Notes under the pieces: generated by a model
Told to the model about the DNA's origin: nothing
Databases searched by the model: none
Seen by the model: only the letters and a program-made list of their open reading frames with translations
Origin: Hymenobacter piscis
GTDB lineage: Bacteria > Bacteroidota > Bacteroidia > Cytophagales > Hymenobacteraceae
Length of the DNA: 64,000 nucleotides
NCBI RefSeq assembly: GCF_018760735.1
Contig: NZ_JAHHZN010000016.1
Location: 1-64,000 of the forward strand
Direction: 5' to 3'
Shown here: positions 23,827 through 31,285 of the stretch, piece by piece
How positions within the stretch are numbered: the stretch's first letter is position 1
Layout: each line of letters begins with the position of its first letter
Position numbers and translations under genes: made by a program

Positions 23827-24642
23827 ATGAATTCCACTACTTCTTCCGCCGCTTTTGATACCCTGACGGCGCCCACCACCAGCCGCGCTTGGCGCTGGGC
23901 GGCCGCCGCCGCCGTGGTGGGCAACATCGCGCTCAATTACGTGTCGCAGGCGTTGCCCTTTAATGGGCAGAACAACGCCGTGGTATCGGGCAAGTACCCC
24001 ACGCCCGTGACGCCGGCGGGTTACGCGTTCAGCATCTGGGGCGTGATATTTCTGAGTCTGCTGGCCTACGCCGGCTGGCAACTGCTGCCAGCCCAGCGCG
24101 CCGCCCGCCTGCCCGATGCCGTGGCCCGGCCCCTGGTGCTGGCCAACGTGCTGACCGGTGGCTGGCTGGTGGTGTTTGCCTACGAGCTGATGCCCCTGAG
24201 CGCGGCCGTAATGGTGGGCATTCTGGCGGCGCTGGCCGTAGTGTACGGGCGGGTGCGCCAACTGGCCCGGCAGGGGGAAGCGCCAGCTTGGGTGAACGTG
24301 CCGTTCGGCCTCTACCTGGGCTGGATTTCGGTGGCCCTGGTGGTGAATCTGACCGTGGCCCTGGGTACGCGCTGGCTGGTGAGCGAAGCCCGGGGCGGGG
24401 AGCTGGCCATCGTGCTGGTGGGCGTAGTGGCGGGCCTAGCCCTGAATGTCACCAGGAACTTCCGGGAGCTGGCTTACCCCGCCGCCGTCACCTGGGGCCT
24501 CGTCGGTATCTGGGCGGCCCGCCGCGCTACTGCCGATACGCAGCTACTGGCCGGAATGGCCCTGGCCGCCGCCGGGTTGGTAGCCGTGGGCGCGGTAGTG
24601 CTGGTGTGGTGGGGGAGAAGAGGTGATGGGGTGAGGAGGTGA
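23827..24642 (+). CDS. TspO/MBR-like tryptophan-rich membrane protein
   Basis: A 271-residue membrane protein with about seven hydrophobic helices. It has the motif TPAGYAFSIWGVIFLSLLAY, typical of long TspO/MBR-related 'tryptophan-rich sensory' proteins. TspO proteins bind porphyrins and sterols; the function of the long form is not defined. The last residues (GDGVRR) are encoded by the start of the downstream GGTGATGGGGTGA repeat tract, so the C-terminus is shaped by the repeat. It begins 16 bases after the family B hairpin. Confidence 0.75.
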   Translation: MNSTTSSAAFDTLTAPTTSRAWRWAAAAAVVGNIALNYVSQALPFNGQNNAVVSGKYPTPVTPAGYAFSIWGVIFLSLLAYAGWQLLPAQRAARLPDAVARPLVLANVLTGGWLVVFAYELMPLSAAVMVGILAALAVVYGRVRQLARQGEAPAWVNVPFGLYLGWISVALVVNLTVALGTRWLVSEARGGELAIVLVGVVAGLALNVTRNFRELAYPAAVTWGLVGIWAARRATADTQLLAGMALAAAGLVAVGAVVLVWWGRRGDGVRR

Positions 24643-24682
24643 AGAGGTGATGGGGTGAAGGAAGGGTTGAACGAAACAAACA

Positions 24683-24829
24683 GAACGTCATTCTGAGCGA
24701 AGGCGGAGCCGTAGTCGAAGGATCTCGCGTGCTGACGTGGCAGTGGTATTCCTGACGGCTGGTTACCACTGCCACGTCAGCACGCGAGATTCTTCGACTA
24801 CGGCTCCGCCTTCGCTCAGAATGACGTTC
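24683..24829. repeat. family B palindromic element, long form
   Basis: Arms of about 65 nt starting GAACGTCATTCTGAGCG are near-perfect inverted copies (one or two mismatches) around a short loop. This is the longest hairpin of its family in the window. Confidence 0.9.
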
Positions 24830-24840
24830 CGTTTCTTGTC

Positions 24841-24925
24841 CTCACCTCCTCACCTCCTCGCCTCCTCACCTCCTCACCTCCTCACCTCCTTACCTCCTCA
24901 CCGCCTCACCTCCTTACCTCCTCAC
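24841..24925. repeat. 9-bp tandem repeat CACCTCCTC
   Basis: About nine units of CACCTCCTC with single-base variants (CGCCTCCTC, TACCTCCTC). They end about 45 bases before the tpiA start. Confidence 0.85.
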
Positions 24926-24971
24926 ATTATTCTAACTTGCGGGCCAACTCCCAACCTCAACCCTTTCCGCT

Positions 24972-25736
24972 ATGCGTAAGAATATTGTAGCCGGCAACTG
25001 GAAAATGAACACCACGTTGCAGGACGGCCAGGCCCTGATTTCCGAAATCGTACATATGGTGCAGGACGAAGTAACCGGCTCCGCGGTGGAGGTGGTGGTG
25101 TGCCCGCCCTTCCCGTTCCTGAGCGCCATTGGCAAGCAGCTGCCCGCGGGCGGCCGGTTCCATTTGGGCGCCCAGAACTGCCACCAAAAGGAAAGCGGCG
25201 CGTTCACCGGCGAGGTATCGGCCAAGATGCTGCAATCCGTGGGCTGCGAATACGTGATTCTGGGCCACTCGGAGCGGCGCCAGTATTTCCGCGAGGACGA
25301 TGAGCTGCTGAGCCAGAAGCTGAAAGCGGCCCTGGCTGCCGGCCTCAAACCCATCTTCTGCGTGGGCGAAAGCCTGGAAACCCGCGAGCAGGACGAGACC
25401 TTCGATTACATCAGCAAGCAGCTGAAAGACGGCCTGTTTCACCTCAGCAATGAGGAGTTCGACCAGGTAGTAGTGGCCTACGAGCCCATCTGGGCCATCG
25501 GAACCGGCAAAACGGCCACCAGCGCCCAGGCCCAGGAGGTACACGCCTTCATCCGGGAGCAGATTGCCCGCGCCTACGACGCCGAGGCGGCCCTGAACAC
25601 GAGCATCCTCTACGGCGGCTCCTGCAACGCCCAGAACGCCCGCGAGCTGTTCAGCCAGCCCGACGTGGACGGCGGCCTCATCGGCGGCGCGGCCCTCAAA
25701 TCCCGCGACTTCACCGAGATTATCAAGTCGTTTTAG
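24972..25736 (+). CDS. tpiA: triosephosphate isomerase
   Basis: A 254-residue glycolytic enzyme interconverting dihydroxyacetone phosphate and glyceraldehyde 3-phosphate. The catalytic Lys is in GNWKMNT (residue 11), the His in ILGHSERRQYF (about 97), the catalytic Glu in VVAYEPIWAIGTGKTA (about 170), and the phosphate loop is LYGGSCNAQNA. The length is standard. A repeat-filled spacer precedes it and a degenerate palindrome follows, so it is probably a single transcription unit. Confidence 0.97.
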   Translation: MRKNIVAGNWKMNTTLQDGQALISEIVHMVQDEVTGSAVEVVVCPPFPFLSAIGKQLPAGGRFHLGAQNCHQKESGAFTGEVSAKMLQSVGCEYVILGHSERRQYFREDDELLSQKLKAALAAGLKPIFCVGESLETREQDETFDYISKQLKDGLFHLSNEEFDQVVVAYEPIWAIGTGKTATSAQAQEVHAFIREQIARAYDAEAALNTSILYGGSCNAQNARELFSQPDVDGGLIGGAALKSRDFTEIIKSF

Positions 25737-25749
25737 AAATCAGAGCCCA

Positions 25750-25830
25750 GAAGCAAGAGCCTGGAACTGAGAAATAGTCGGCTACATTTTTGCTTCCCAC
25801 TTCTCAGGTCTAGGCTCTCACTTCTCACTT
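25750..25830. repeat. degenerate palindrome after tpiA
   Basis: AGAAGCAAGAGCCTGGAACT at the left pairs with AGGTCTAGGCTCTCACTTCT at the right, with about six mismatches over 29 nt. It belongs to neither family A nor B. Confidence 0.55.
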
Positions 25831-25840
25831 CTTTCGAAGA

Positions 25841-26224
25841 ATGCTTTCCACTCTGCTGCTTTCCGGCCTGCTGGCGCTGAATCCGTTTGCCGCGCCCGCG
25901 CCGCGGGGGCCGCTGGCCGCGCCGGCCGCGGTGGGCTCCGTGGACCCCTGCCGCCTCTACGGCTCGGTGTACCTGGAGCGCGACCCGCGCCGCCGCAGCG
26001 GCTGCTTTGCGGTGGTGTACCTGGAGCCCGAGGAAGCCTTTGCCGACTTGCTGGTGTACCCGGAAACCAACAAGCTCTTCGCCGACCAGGCCGGCCTCTG
26101 GTACCTCACCGAAGGCCGCAGCTTCGCCGATTACGCTCTCTTCGTCACCGACAACCGCAACCTGGCCGACTTCTCCTTCCAGTACACCAACGTGCGCAAC
26201 TACGCCGGCTGCCGGCAGCGGTGA
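25841..26224 (+). CDS. secreted DUF6150-like protein
   Basis: A 127-residue exported protein (signal peptide LLLSGLLALNPFAAPA). The mature part has the DUF6150 pattern: CRLYGSVYLERDPRRRSGCF, EEAFADLLVYPETNKLFADQ, GLWYLTEGRSFADYALFVTD and DFSFQYTNVRNYAGC, with repeated (A/F)AD(L/Y/F) strands. This fold is known as the 7(1) septoil knot; its function is unknown. Cysteines near both ends may form a disulfide. A strong terminator lies about 115 bases downstream. Confidence 0.75.
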   Translation: MLSTLLLSGLLALNPFAAPAPRGPLAAPAAVGSVDPCRLYGSVYLERDPRRRSGCFAVVYLEPEEAFADLLVYPETNKLFADQAGLWYLTEGRSFADYALFVTDNRNLADFSFQYTNVRNYAGCRQR

Positions 26225-26527
26225 ATGAGTGGATGAGTGGATGAGTGAAGGGGGGAGCACCGGCGTACAACACCCTGATTGAGCATCGCCGCAGCAATTC
26301 GCCATTCTCCTGCCTGCCAGCTTCGAGCTACTGCAAAAACCCCTGACGTGCGAACGTCAGGGGCTTTTTGGTTAAAGGGATGCTGCGCGCGTAAGCAGAA
26401 ATAAACGCCGCCGCGCGCCGCTGTGGCCTGTCTGCACTGTCACTCATTCACTACTTCTCTCATTCACGGTTTCCGCCTACCTTGCCGCCGGGTGCCGCAT
26501 CCGGCGCCCGTTACGGTAGCTGATCAG
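26225..26527. other. intergenic region with terminator and degenerate repeat
   Basis: This 303-bp gap contains ATGAGTGG repeats (26224-26247), the terminator at 26340-26369 and a segment (26385-26466) related to 28735-28818. No gene was found. Confidence 0.6.
26340..26369 (+). terminator. rho-independent terminator
   Basis: CCCCTGACGT / ACGTCAGGGG perfect 10-bp stem with a GCGA tetraloop, followed by CTTTTT. Confidence 0.9.
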
Positions 26528-27289
26528 ATGGAATTAGAATTACGGAACCTGACCAAGAGCTTCGGGGCCAAAACGGTGCTGCGCGACCTGAGCCTGCGGG
26601 CGGAAACCGGCTACTGCGTGGGGGTGGTAGGCCGCAACGGAGCCGGCAAAAGCACCCTGTTTAACCTGCTGGTAAACGTGCTGCTGCCCACGGCCGGCAG
26701 TATTGTGCTGGATGGGCAGGCGCTGGGCGAAACGTTTCCGCTGGCCGTGAAGCGGCGCATCGGGGCCCTCATCAACCAGGGCCACCTGGTGGAGCAGCTC
26801 ACGGCCGTGGAGTATCTGCAGTTCGTGGCCCGGGTGTACGAACTGCCCGAAGCCAATAGTCGCATCGAGAGCCTGCTGGGGCATTTGCTGGAAGAGTTTG
26901 AGCAGGTGCGCCACAAGCGGATCAGCGCCTTTTCCACGGGGATGAAGCAGAAAGTGGCCCTGGCCGCCTGCCTGCTGCACCGCCCCGAGCTGCTGATTCT
27001 CGACGAGCCCCTCAACGGCCTCGACGTGTTTTCGGCCGAGCGGGTGCTGGCGCTGCTGGGCAGCTACCGCGCCCAGGCCCTCACGTTCATTTCCTCCCAC
27101 AACCTAGCGCACATCGAGCAGGTAGCCACCCACCTGCTCATTCTCGACGAGGCCGAGGTGAAATTCTGGGGCACCATGCCCGAGTTTCTGCAGGGCCGCG
27201 AGACCTACCTTTCCGCCGCCCTGCTCGAACTGCTTCATCCTGCCACCTCTACCCAGGACCTGACATGGCTCACCGCAACGGCACGCTAG
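26528..27289 (+). CDS. ABC transporter ATP-binding protein
   Basis: A 253-residue ABC ATPase of the exporter (CcmA/NatA) type. Walker A is GRNGAGKST (about residue 37), the Q-loop is near NQGHLVEQLT, the signature is degenerate FSTGMKQKVALAA instead of LSGGQ, and Walker B is LLILDEPLNGLD followed by the H-loop in ISSHNL. The SxGMKQ signature is normal for this subfamily. It starts MELELRNLTK at 26528. The last 25 bp overlap the permease gene, so the two form one transporter and one transcript. Confidence 0.9.
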   Translation: MELELRNLTKSFGAKTVLRDLSLRAETGYCVGVVGRNGAGKSTLFNLLVNVLLPTAGSIVLDGQALGETFPLAVKRRIGALINQGHLVEQLTAVEYLQFVARVYELPEANSRIESLLGHLLEEFEQVRHKRISAFSTGMKQKVALAACLLHRPELLILDEPLNGLDVFSAERVLALLGSYRAQALTFISSHNLAHIEQVATHLLILDEAEVKFWGTMPEFLQGRETYLSAALLELLHPATSTQDLTWLTATAR

Positions 27290-28647
27290 GCCACTTTCTA
27301 CCCTACCTGCTGGGCCGGCAGCTGCGCACGGTCTTCTGGCCCGACGGGGCCGGGCAGATGGCCACCCTGCTGCTGGGCGGCCTGAGCGCGCTCTACGGCG
27401 TGGGCCTGGGATATTTCCTCAACCACGCGGGCATGATGCCGGCCGGTACCCTGCCCAAAATGCTGCTGGGCGTGAATGCCATGCTGTTCATCACGGCTTT
27501 GCTGGCCGACTTTCTGCCCAGTTACCGGCCCGTGCAGCGGCCCCTGCCCGAGCCCCTGCCGGTGTCGGGCCGCCTGAATGCCTGCACGGCCTTCGTGCTG
27601 GATCTGGTATCGGTGCGGCGCGGGCTGCTGCTGCTGTTTCTGGTGGCGGCTTTGCTCGCGGCCCCGGCTTACTGGCGGCCCTTGGGGCTGAGCGTGGGCG
27701 TGTGGCTGAGCGCCGCGGTCCTGAGCTTCAACCTGCGTCTGCTGCTCTCGATGGGGCGGTGGCGGCACCCGCTGCTCTGGCTGAATCTGGCGTGTTTGGG
27801 GGCGGCGGCACTCTGGCTCGGCAGCGGCCTGGCACTGCCGCAGCCCCTGCCCGCCACCGCCCTCACGGTGCTGGCCGTGCTGGGGCCATTGGTGCTGGGC
27901 GCGGCCGGCCTGCACCAGCTGGGGCCGTATTTCACGGCCCGCCACATGCCCGAGCCAGCCGACACGGCCACGGACAACCGCTGGCTGGCCCGTCTCTCGC
28001 CCGAGTGGAAGCTCTACCTGCGCAAAGCCTGGCCAGCCCTGCTGATGGGCTTGGTATTCAAGACGCTGATTCTGGTGGGGTGCGGCTTTCTGATGCGCCG
28101 GAACCAGGATGAAAGTGCCAAAACGTTCTTCTACCTGGCTTTTTTGCCCTTTATCAACTTCACCTACGTCAACAACAACCTGTTCGGCTACCGCTGGGCG
28201 GCTACGGCCGACGAGGTGGAACGCCTCGGGCTGACCCCGCGCCTGTTGGGGGTGTACCTGCGCCTGGTGGTCCCCGTGCTGCTGCTCGACTGCCTGCTCT
28301 CGGCGGGGTTGCTGCTGGCCCTGTATCCGGCCCGGCTCTGGCCGCTGCTGTGGCTGCTGCCGCTTACGGCGCCCCCGCTGCTGGCACTGGGGCTGTGGGG
28401 CAGCCTGTTCAAGGCCAAGCCGGTGCGCAAAAACATCGACTTCAACAGCCTGCGCAACAACGCTTCCACCCTCATGAACATCCTGACCATTGTGGTGGCG
28501 GCGGCCCTGTACTTTATGCCCTGGTGGTGGGCGCGGCTGGCCCTGGCGGCCGTCGTCACGCTCTCGGCCGCGGTGCCCGTGCACCGTCTGCTGCGTAACC
28601 ACGGCCCCACCCGCCGCCGGCTCTGGCGGGCTATTACGCAGGCCTGA
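27265..28647 (+). CDS. ABC transporter permease partner
   Basis: A 460-residue integral membrane protein with about ten hydrophobic segments separated by short Arg-rich loops. It has no ATPase motif. The 25-bp overlap with the ABC ATPase gene strongly suggests it is the membrane part of the exporter. It resembles the large 'hypothetical membrane' permeases paired with NatA-like ATPases in Bacteroidota. The substrate is unknown. Confidence 0.8.
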   Translation: MAHRNGTLGHFLPYLLGRQLRTVFWPDGAGQMATLLLGGLSALYGVGLGYFLNHAGMMPAGTLPKMLLGVNAMLFITALLADFLPSYRPVQRPLPEPLPVSGRLNACTAFVLDLVSVRRGLLLLFLVAALLAAPAYWRPLGLSVGVWLSAAVLSFNLRLLLSMGRWRHPLLWLNLACLGAAALWLGSGLALPQPLPATALTVLAVLGPLVLGAAGLHQLGPYFTARHMPEPADTATDNRWLARLSPEWKLYLRKAWPALLMGLVFKTLILVGCGFLMRRNQDESAKTFFYLAFLPFINFTYVNNNLFGYRWAATADEVERLGLTPRLLGVYLRLVVPVLLLDCLLSAGLLLALYPARLWPLLWLLPLTAPPLLALGLWGSLFKAKPVRKNIDFNSLRNNASTLMNILTIVVAAALYFMPWWWARLALAAVVTLSAAVPVHRLLRNHGPTRRRLWRAITQA

Positions 28648-28679
28648 GCCGCGCACCAGGTTTTTCACAAACCCCTGCT

Positions 28680-28723
28680 AAACACGAAGCCCCCGGCGTC
28701 TGCGCGTCAGGGGCTTCGTGTTT
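28680..28723. terminator. terminator after the ABC permease
   Basis: Perfect 14-bp stem AAACACGAAGCCCC / GGGGCTTCGTGTTT with a 16-nt loop. It may serve both strands, since the OmpA lipoprotein gene converges. Confidence 0.8.
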
Positions 28724-28823
28724 GGCAGCGTACTGCACTGCGTGTAAGGAAGGATAAACGCCGCAGCGGGGCTTCGCGTGTAGCAGAACGGTCACTCATT
28801 CCCCACTTCACTCATTCCCCGCA

Positions 28824-29138
28824 TCACCGTTTCACCAGCTCCACCCGGCGGTTGCGGGCGCGGCCGGCTTCGGTAGCGTTATCGGCCAGGGGCTGGCTGG
28901 GGCCGAAGCCGGCGGCTTGGAGCCGTTCGGCGCTGATGCCGGCCTGCGTGAGGGCCGCCACTACGGATTGGGCCCGGGCTTCAGAAAGCTGCTGGTTGTG
29001 GGCGGCCGGGCCTACGTTGTCGGTGTGGCCCTGCACGGCCAGGCGCAGCGCCGGATTCTGGCGCAGCAGCCGGGCAACCTCCGCTACCGTCGGTTCCGAT
29101 TCGGGCCGGATGGTGGCGTTATCCGTGTCGAAATGCAC
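28824..29138 (-). CDS. OmpA C-terminal domain, 3' part of a frameshifted lipoprotein gene
   Basis: A 104-residue reading frame with a complete OmpA-like peptidoglycan-binding domain: MHFDTDNATIRPESEPTVAE, GHTDNVGPAAHNQQLSEARA and ARNRRVELVKR, including the Asp/Arg pair that binds diaminopimelate. It has no signal peptide of its own. One extra base in the A9 run at 29169-29177 would join it in frame to the preceding lipoprotein (EELKKKLDAEGRVALYVHFD), the usual domain order in related proteins. It is most likely the 3' half of one gene. Confidence 0.75.
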   Translation of the reverse strand: MHFDTDNATIRPESEPTVAEVARLLRQNPALRLAVQGHTDNVGPAAHNQQLSEARAQSVVAALTQAGISAERLQAAGFGPSQPLADNATEAGRARNRRVELVKR

Positions 29139-29164
29139 GTAAAGCGCTACCCGGCCTTCCGCAT

Positions 29165-29875
29165 CTAGTTTTTTTTTAGCTCCTCGGCCGGAATCGTAGC
29201 TACCTGCTGGGGCATGGCGCCCCGCTCAATAACGTTGATATTCATGTACGTTTCGCCGGGTTTTACCTGAATCCAGACTTCCTTGTTCTGCTGCCGGATC
29301 ACGTAGGTGTCTACCAGATCCCCGCTGGAAATATCGGCGTTGTACTTGCCGTACGTGTCGCGGCCTACTTTCTCTATGGCTTCGCGGGGCAGCTCGCCCG
29401 AGGAAACCTGCACGCCCCCCAGGCTATTGATCAGGTTCTCGTAGTTGCGCTGCTGCATCAGCTCCGAGGTCTTTTTATTGTCATCCATCACGCGGTACTG
29501 GCGGCGCAGTACTTTGCCTTCTACTGGTACAAGTTGCTTGCCGTCGTACACGTACACGCGGTCAAACTCATAGTAGGCACTGTCGCTGGCGTTCGGAAAT
29601 TTATAGCCCTTGGGTCCGCTCACGTACGGAAACCGTCCCAGGTTGGCCGTCGAAACGGGTACGGCACTCAGGTCGAAGGTGGCGTCGGGAGAGGTAGCGG
29701 CGGCAGTTGTTGCGGGGGCTTCGGCCGGGGGCGTGGCAGTAGTAGCTTCGGCGACAGGGGCTTGGGTGGTGGTAGCTTCGGAGGCCGTCTCAGCTGCCGG
29801 GTCTTTGCTGCCGCAGCCGGTAAGCAGCGGGGCCAGCAGGGCGGCAGTCAGCAGGTAACGCAAAGAGTGCTTCAT
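29165..29875 (-). CDS. lipoprotein, 5' part of a frameshifted OmpA-family gene
   Basis: A 236-residue lipoprotein (signal peptide, lipobox LLTGC near residue 21). A Thr/Ala/Pro-rich linker leads to a domain with DRVYVYDGKQLVPVEGKVLR and a C-terminal VKPGETYMNINVIERGAMPQ strand region. The frame ends at EELKKN right after an A9 run; with ten A it would continue into the OmpA domain at 28824-29138. Either the gene is broken, or the run slips at transcription or translation, or the base is a sequencing error. The ATG at 29875 is the signal-peptide start. Confidence 0.75.
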   Translation of the reverse strand: MKHSLRYLLTAALLAPLLTGCGSKDPAAETASEATTTQAPVAEATTATPPAEAPATTAAATSPDATFDLSAVPVSTANLGRFPYVSGPKGYKFPNASDSAYYEFDRVYVYDGKQLVPVEGKVLRRQYRVMDDNKKTSELMQQRNYENLINSLGGVQVSSGELPREAIEKVGRDTYGKYNADISSGDLVDTYVIRQQNKEVWIQVKPGETYMNINVIERGAMPQQVATIPAEELKKN

Positions 29876-30044
29876 AGGAAGAAGGAAGAAGGGATGAAGC
29901 GGCAAATGAAGTAATATTTCTATAATAAAATACTTTTATACTTTTTTTGGTTTCGGGCGTGGGTGGGAAGCCGCCGTTTTTTGGCCGACCTTTGCGGGCC
30001 CGGCCCGGCCGGATAGTTCCTGTTTTCTCCTGACTACATTCCTG

Positions 30045-30881
30045 ATGGATTTTATTGAACTGCGCGTTACGGCGCCCGGCGAGCTGTCGGATATTCTGGT
30101 GGCCGAGCTGGCCGAAATCGGCTTCGATACCTTCGAGGACAACGACGAAGGCTTCTGCGCCTACACCACCCAGGACCTGTTCAGCGCTGATAGCGTGGCC
30201 GAAATCATGAGCCGCTACCAGGGCGTGGGCGAGCTGGAGTTCGAGCACCGCATCATCACGCGCCAGAACTGGAACGCCGAGTGGGAGAAGAACTTCCAGC
30301 CCCTGGTCATTGCCGATCAGGTATCGGTGCGGGCGCCCTTCCACGAGGCCCGCCCCGATCTGGCCCACGAAATCGTGATTATGCCCCGCATGTCCTTCGG
30401 CACGGGCCACCACGATACCACGGCCCTCATGATTACCAACCAGCTCCACCTCGACCACCGGGGCAAGCGCGTGCTGGACATGGGCTGCGGTACCGGCATT
30501 CTGGCCGTGATGGCCGTGCAGCTGGGCGCCGCCTACGTGCTGGCCGTGGACGTGGAGCCCTGGACGGCCGAAAATGCCGCCGATAACGCCCTCGAAAACA
30601 ACGTGCAGGACCAAGTGGAAGCCCGCCTCGGCGACGTAACGGCCCTGGAAGGGGAGGAGCCCTTCGACCTCATTCTGGCCAACATCAACCGCAACGTGCT
30701 GCTCGAGGACATGGGCGCCTATGCCCGCTACCTCAAGCCCGGCGGCCCCATTCTGTTCTCGGGCTTCTACGAAGACGATCTGCCCCTGATCCGGGCGGCG
30801 GCCGAGCAGGCGGGCTTCCGGTACGAAAGCCACCGGGTGCAGAACCACTGGGTGTCGGCCGTATTCCGCCAGCCAGCTTAG
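30045..30881 (+). CDS. prmA: ribosomal protein L11 methyltransferase
   Basis: A 278-residue SAM-dependent methyltransferase that trimethylates ribosomal protein L11. An N-terminal substrate-binding domain is followed by the linker motif MSFGTGHHDTT and SAM motif I VLDMGCGTGIL (about residue 147). The catalytic-site motif is LILANINRNVL. Length and motifs are normal. A strong hairpin follows the gene, and the lipoprotein gene diverges from it. Confidence 0.92.
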   Translation: MDFIELRVTAPGELSDILVAELAEIGFDTFEDNDEGFCAYTTQDLFSADSVAEIMSRYQGVGELEFEHRIITRQNWNAEWEKNFQPLVIADQVSVRAPFHEARPDLAHEIVIMPRMSFGTGHHDTTALMITNQLHLDHRGKRVLDMGCGTGILAVMAVQLGAAYVLAVDVEPWTAENAADNALENNVQDQVEARLGDVTALEGEEPFDLILANINRNVLLEDMGAYARYLKPGGPILFSGFYEDDLPLIRAAAEQAGFRYESHRVQNHWVSAVFRQPA

Positions 30882-31285
30882 GGCCCGCGGCCCCTTCCGG
30901 CTGGTGCAAACACTGCTGCCCGGGCCTGCTGGCTCGGGCAGCAGTGTTTGGCAGGAAAATGGCTGGCCCCTGGAATTGAACGAAAGTCGGCCGAAGTATG
31001 ATTGTGGCGAGGCCGGGGCGGAAAGCCCGCCGCCGGCCGCCGGAAAGTGCCGGCTTTTGCTGAAATTGTAGGCGACTTACTGGGTAGGGAGTCGTAGAAA
31101 TCAGGCAATTGGCCGACTTGGAGTTGTGCTGAATACCTTGTTTCGACCGGTTTTCGGCCTGCTGATGACAGGACCGCGACGGTTGTCCGGAGCGGGTGGG
31201 GCAGGAGCCGGCAGCGGCTGCGCGCCCGCCCGGCCGGAGCAGCCGGGGCGGATTAATTTGGTACTACATCTGGATAATGCGGTAT
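30882..31285. other. intergenic region before the giant gene
   Basis: This 404-bp gap holds the prmA terminator and then GC-rich sequence with a short AT-rich patch (31250-31285). No second gene and no clear full promoter was found. Confidence 0.6.
30908..30949 (+). terminator. terminator after prmA
   Basis: Perfect 15-bp stem AAACACTGCTGCCCG / CGGGCAGCAGTGTTT with a 12-nt loop; only TTTG follows. Confidence 0.75.

Larger units (their letters stand above)
24643..24971. other. intergenic region filled with repeats
   Basis: This 329-bp gap contains a GGTGATGGGGTGA tract, a family B palindrome and a CACCTCCTC tandem array. No gene was found. The flanking GGAGGTGA and TCACCTCC tracts are reverse complements, so the whole region can fold back around the palindrome. 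Confidence 0.8.
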
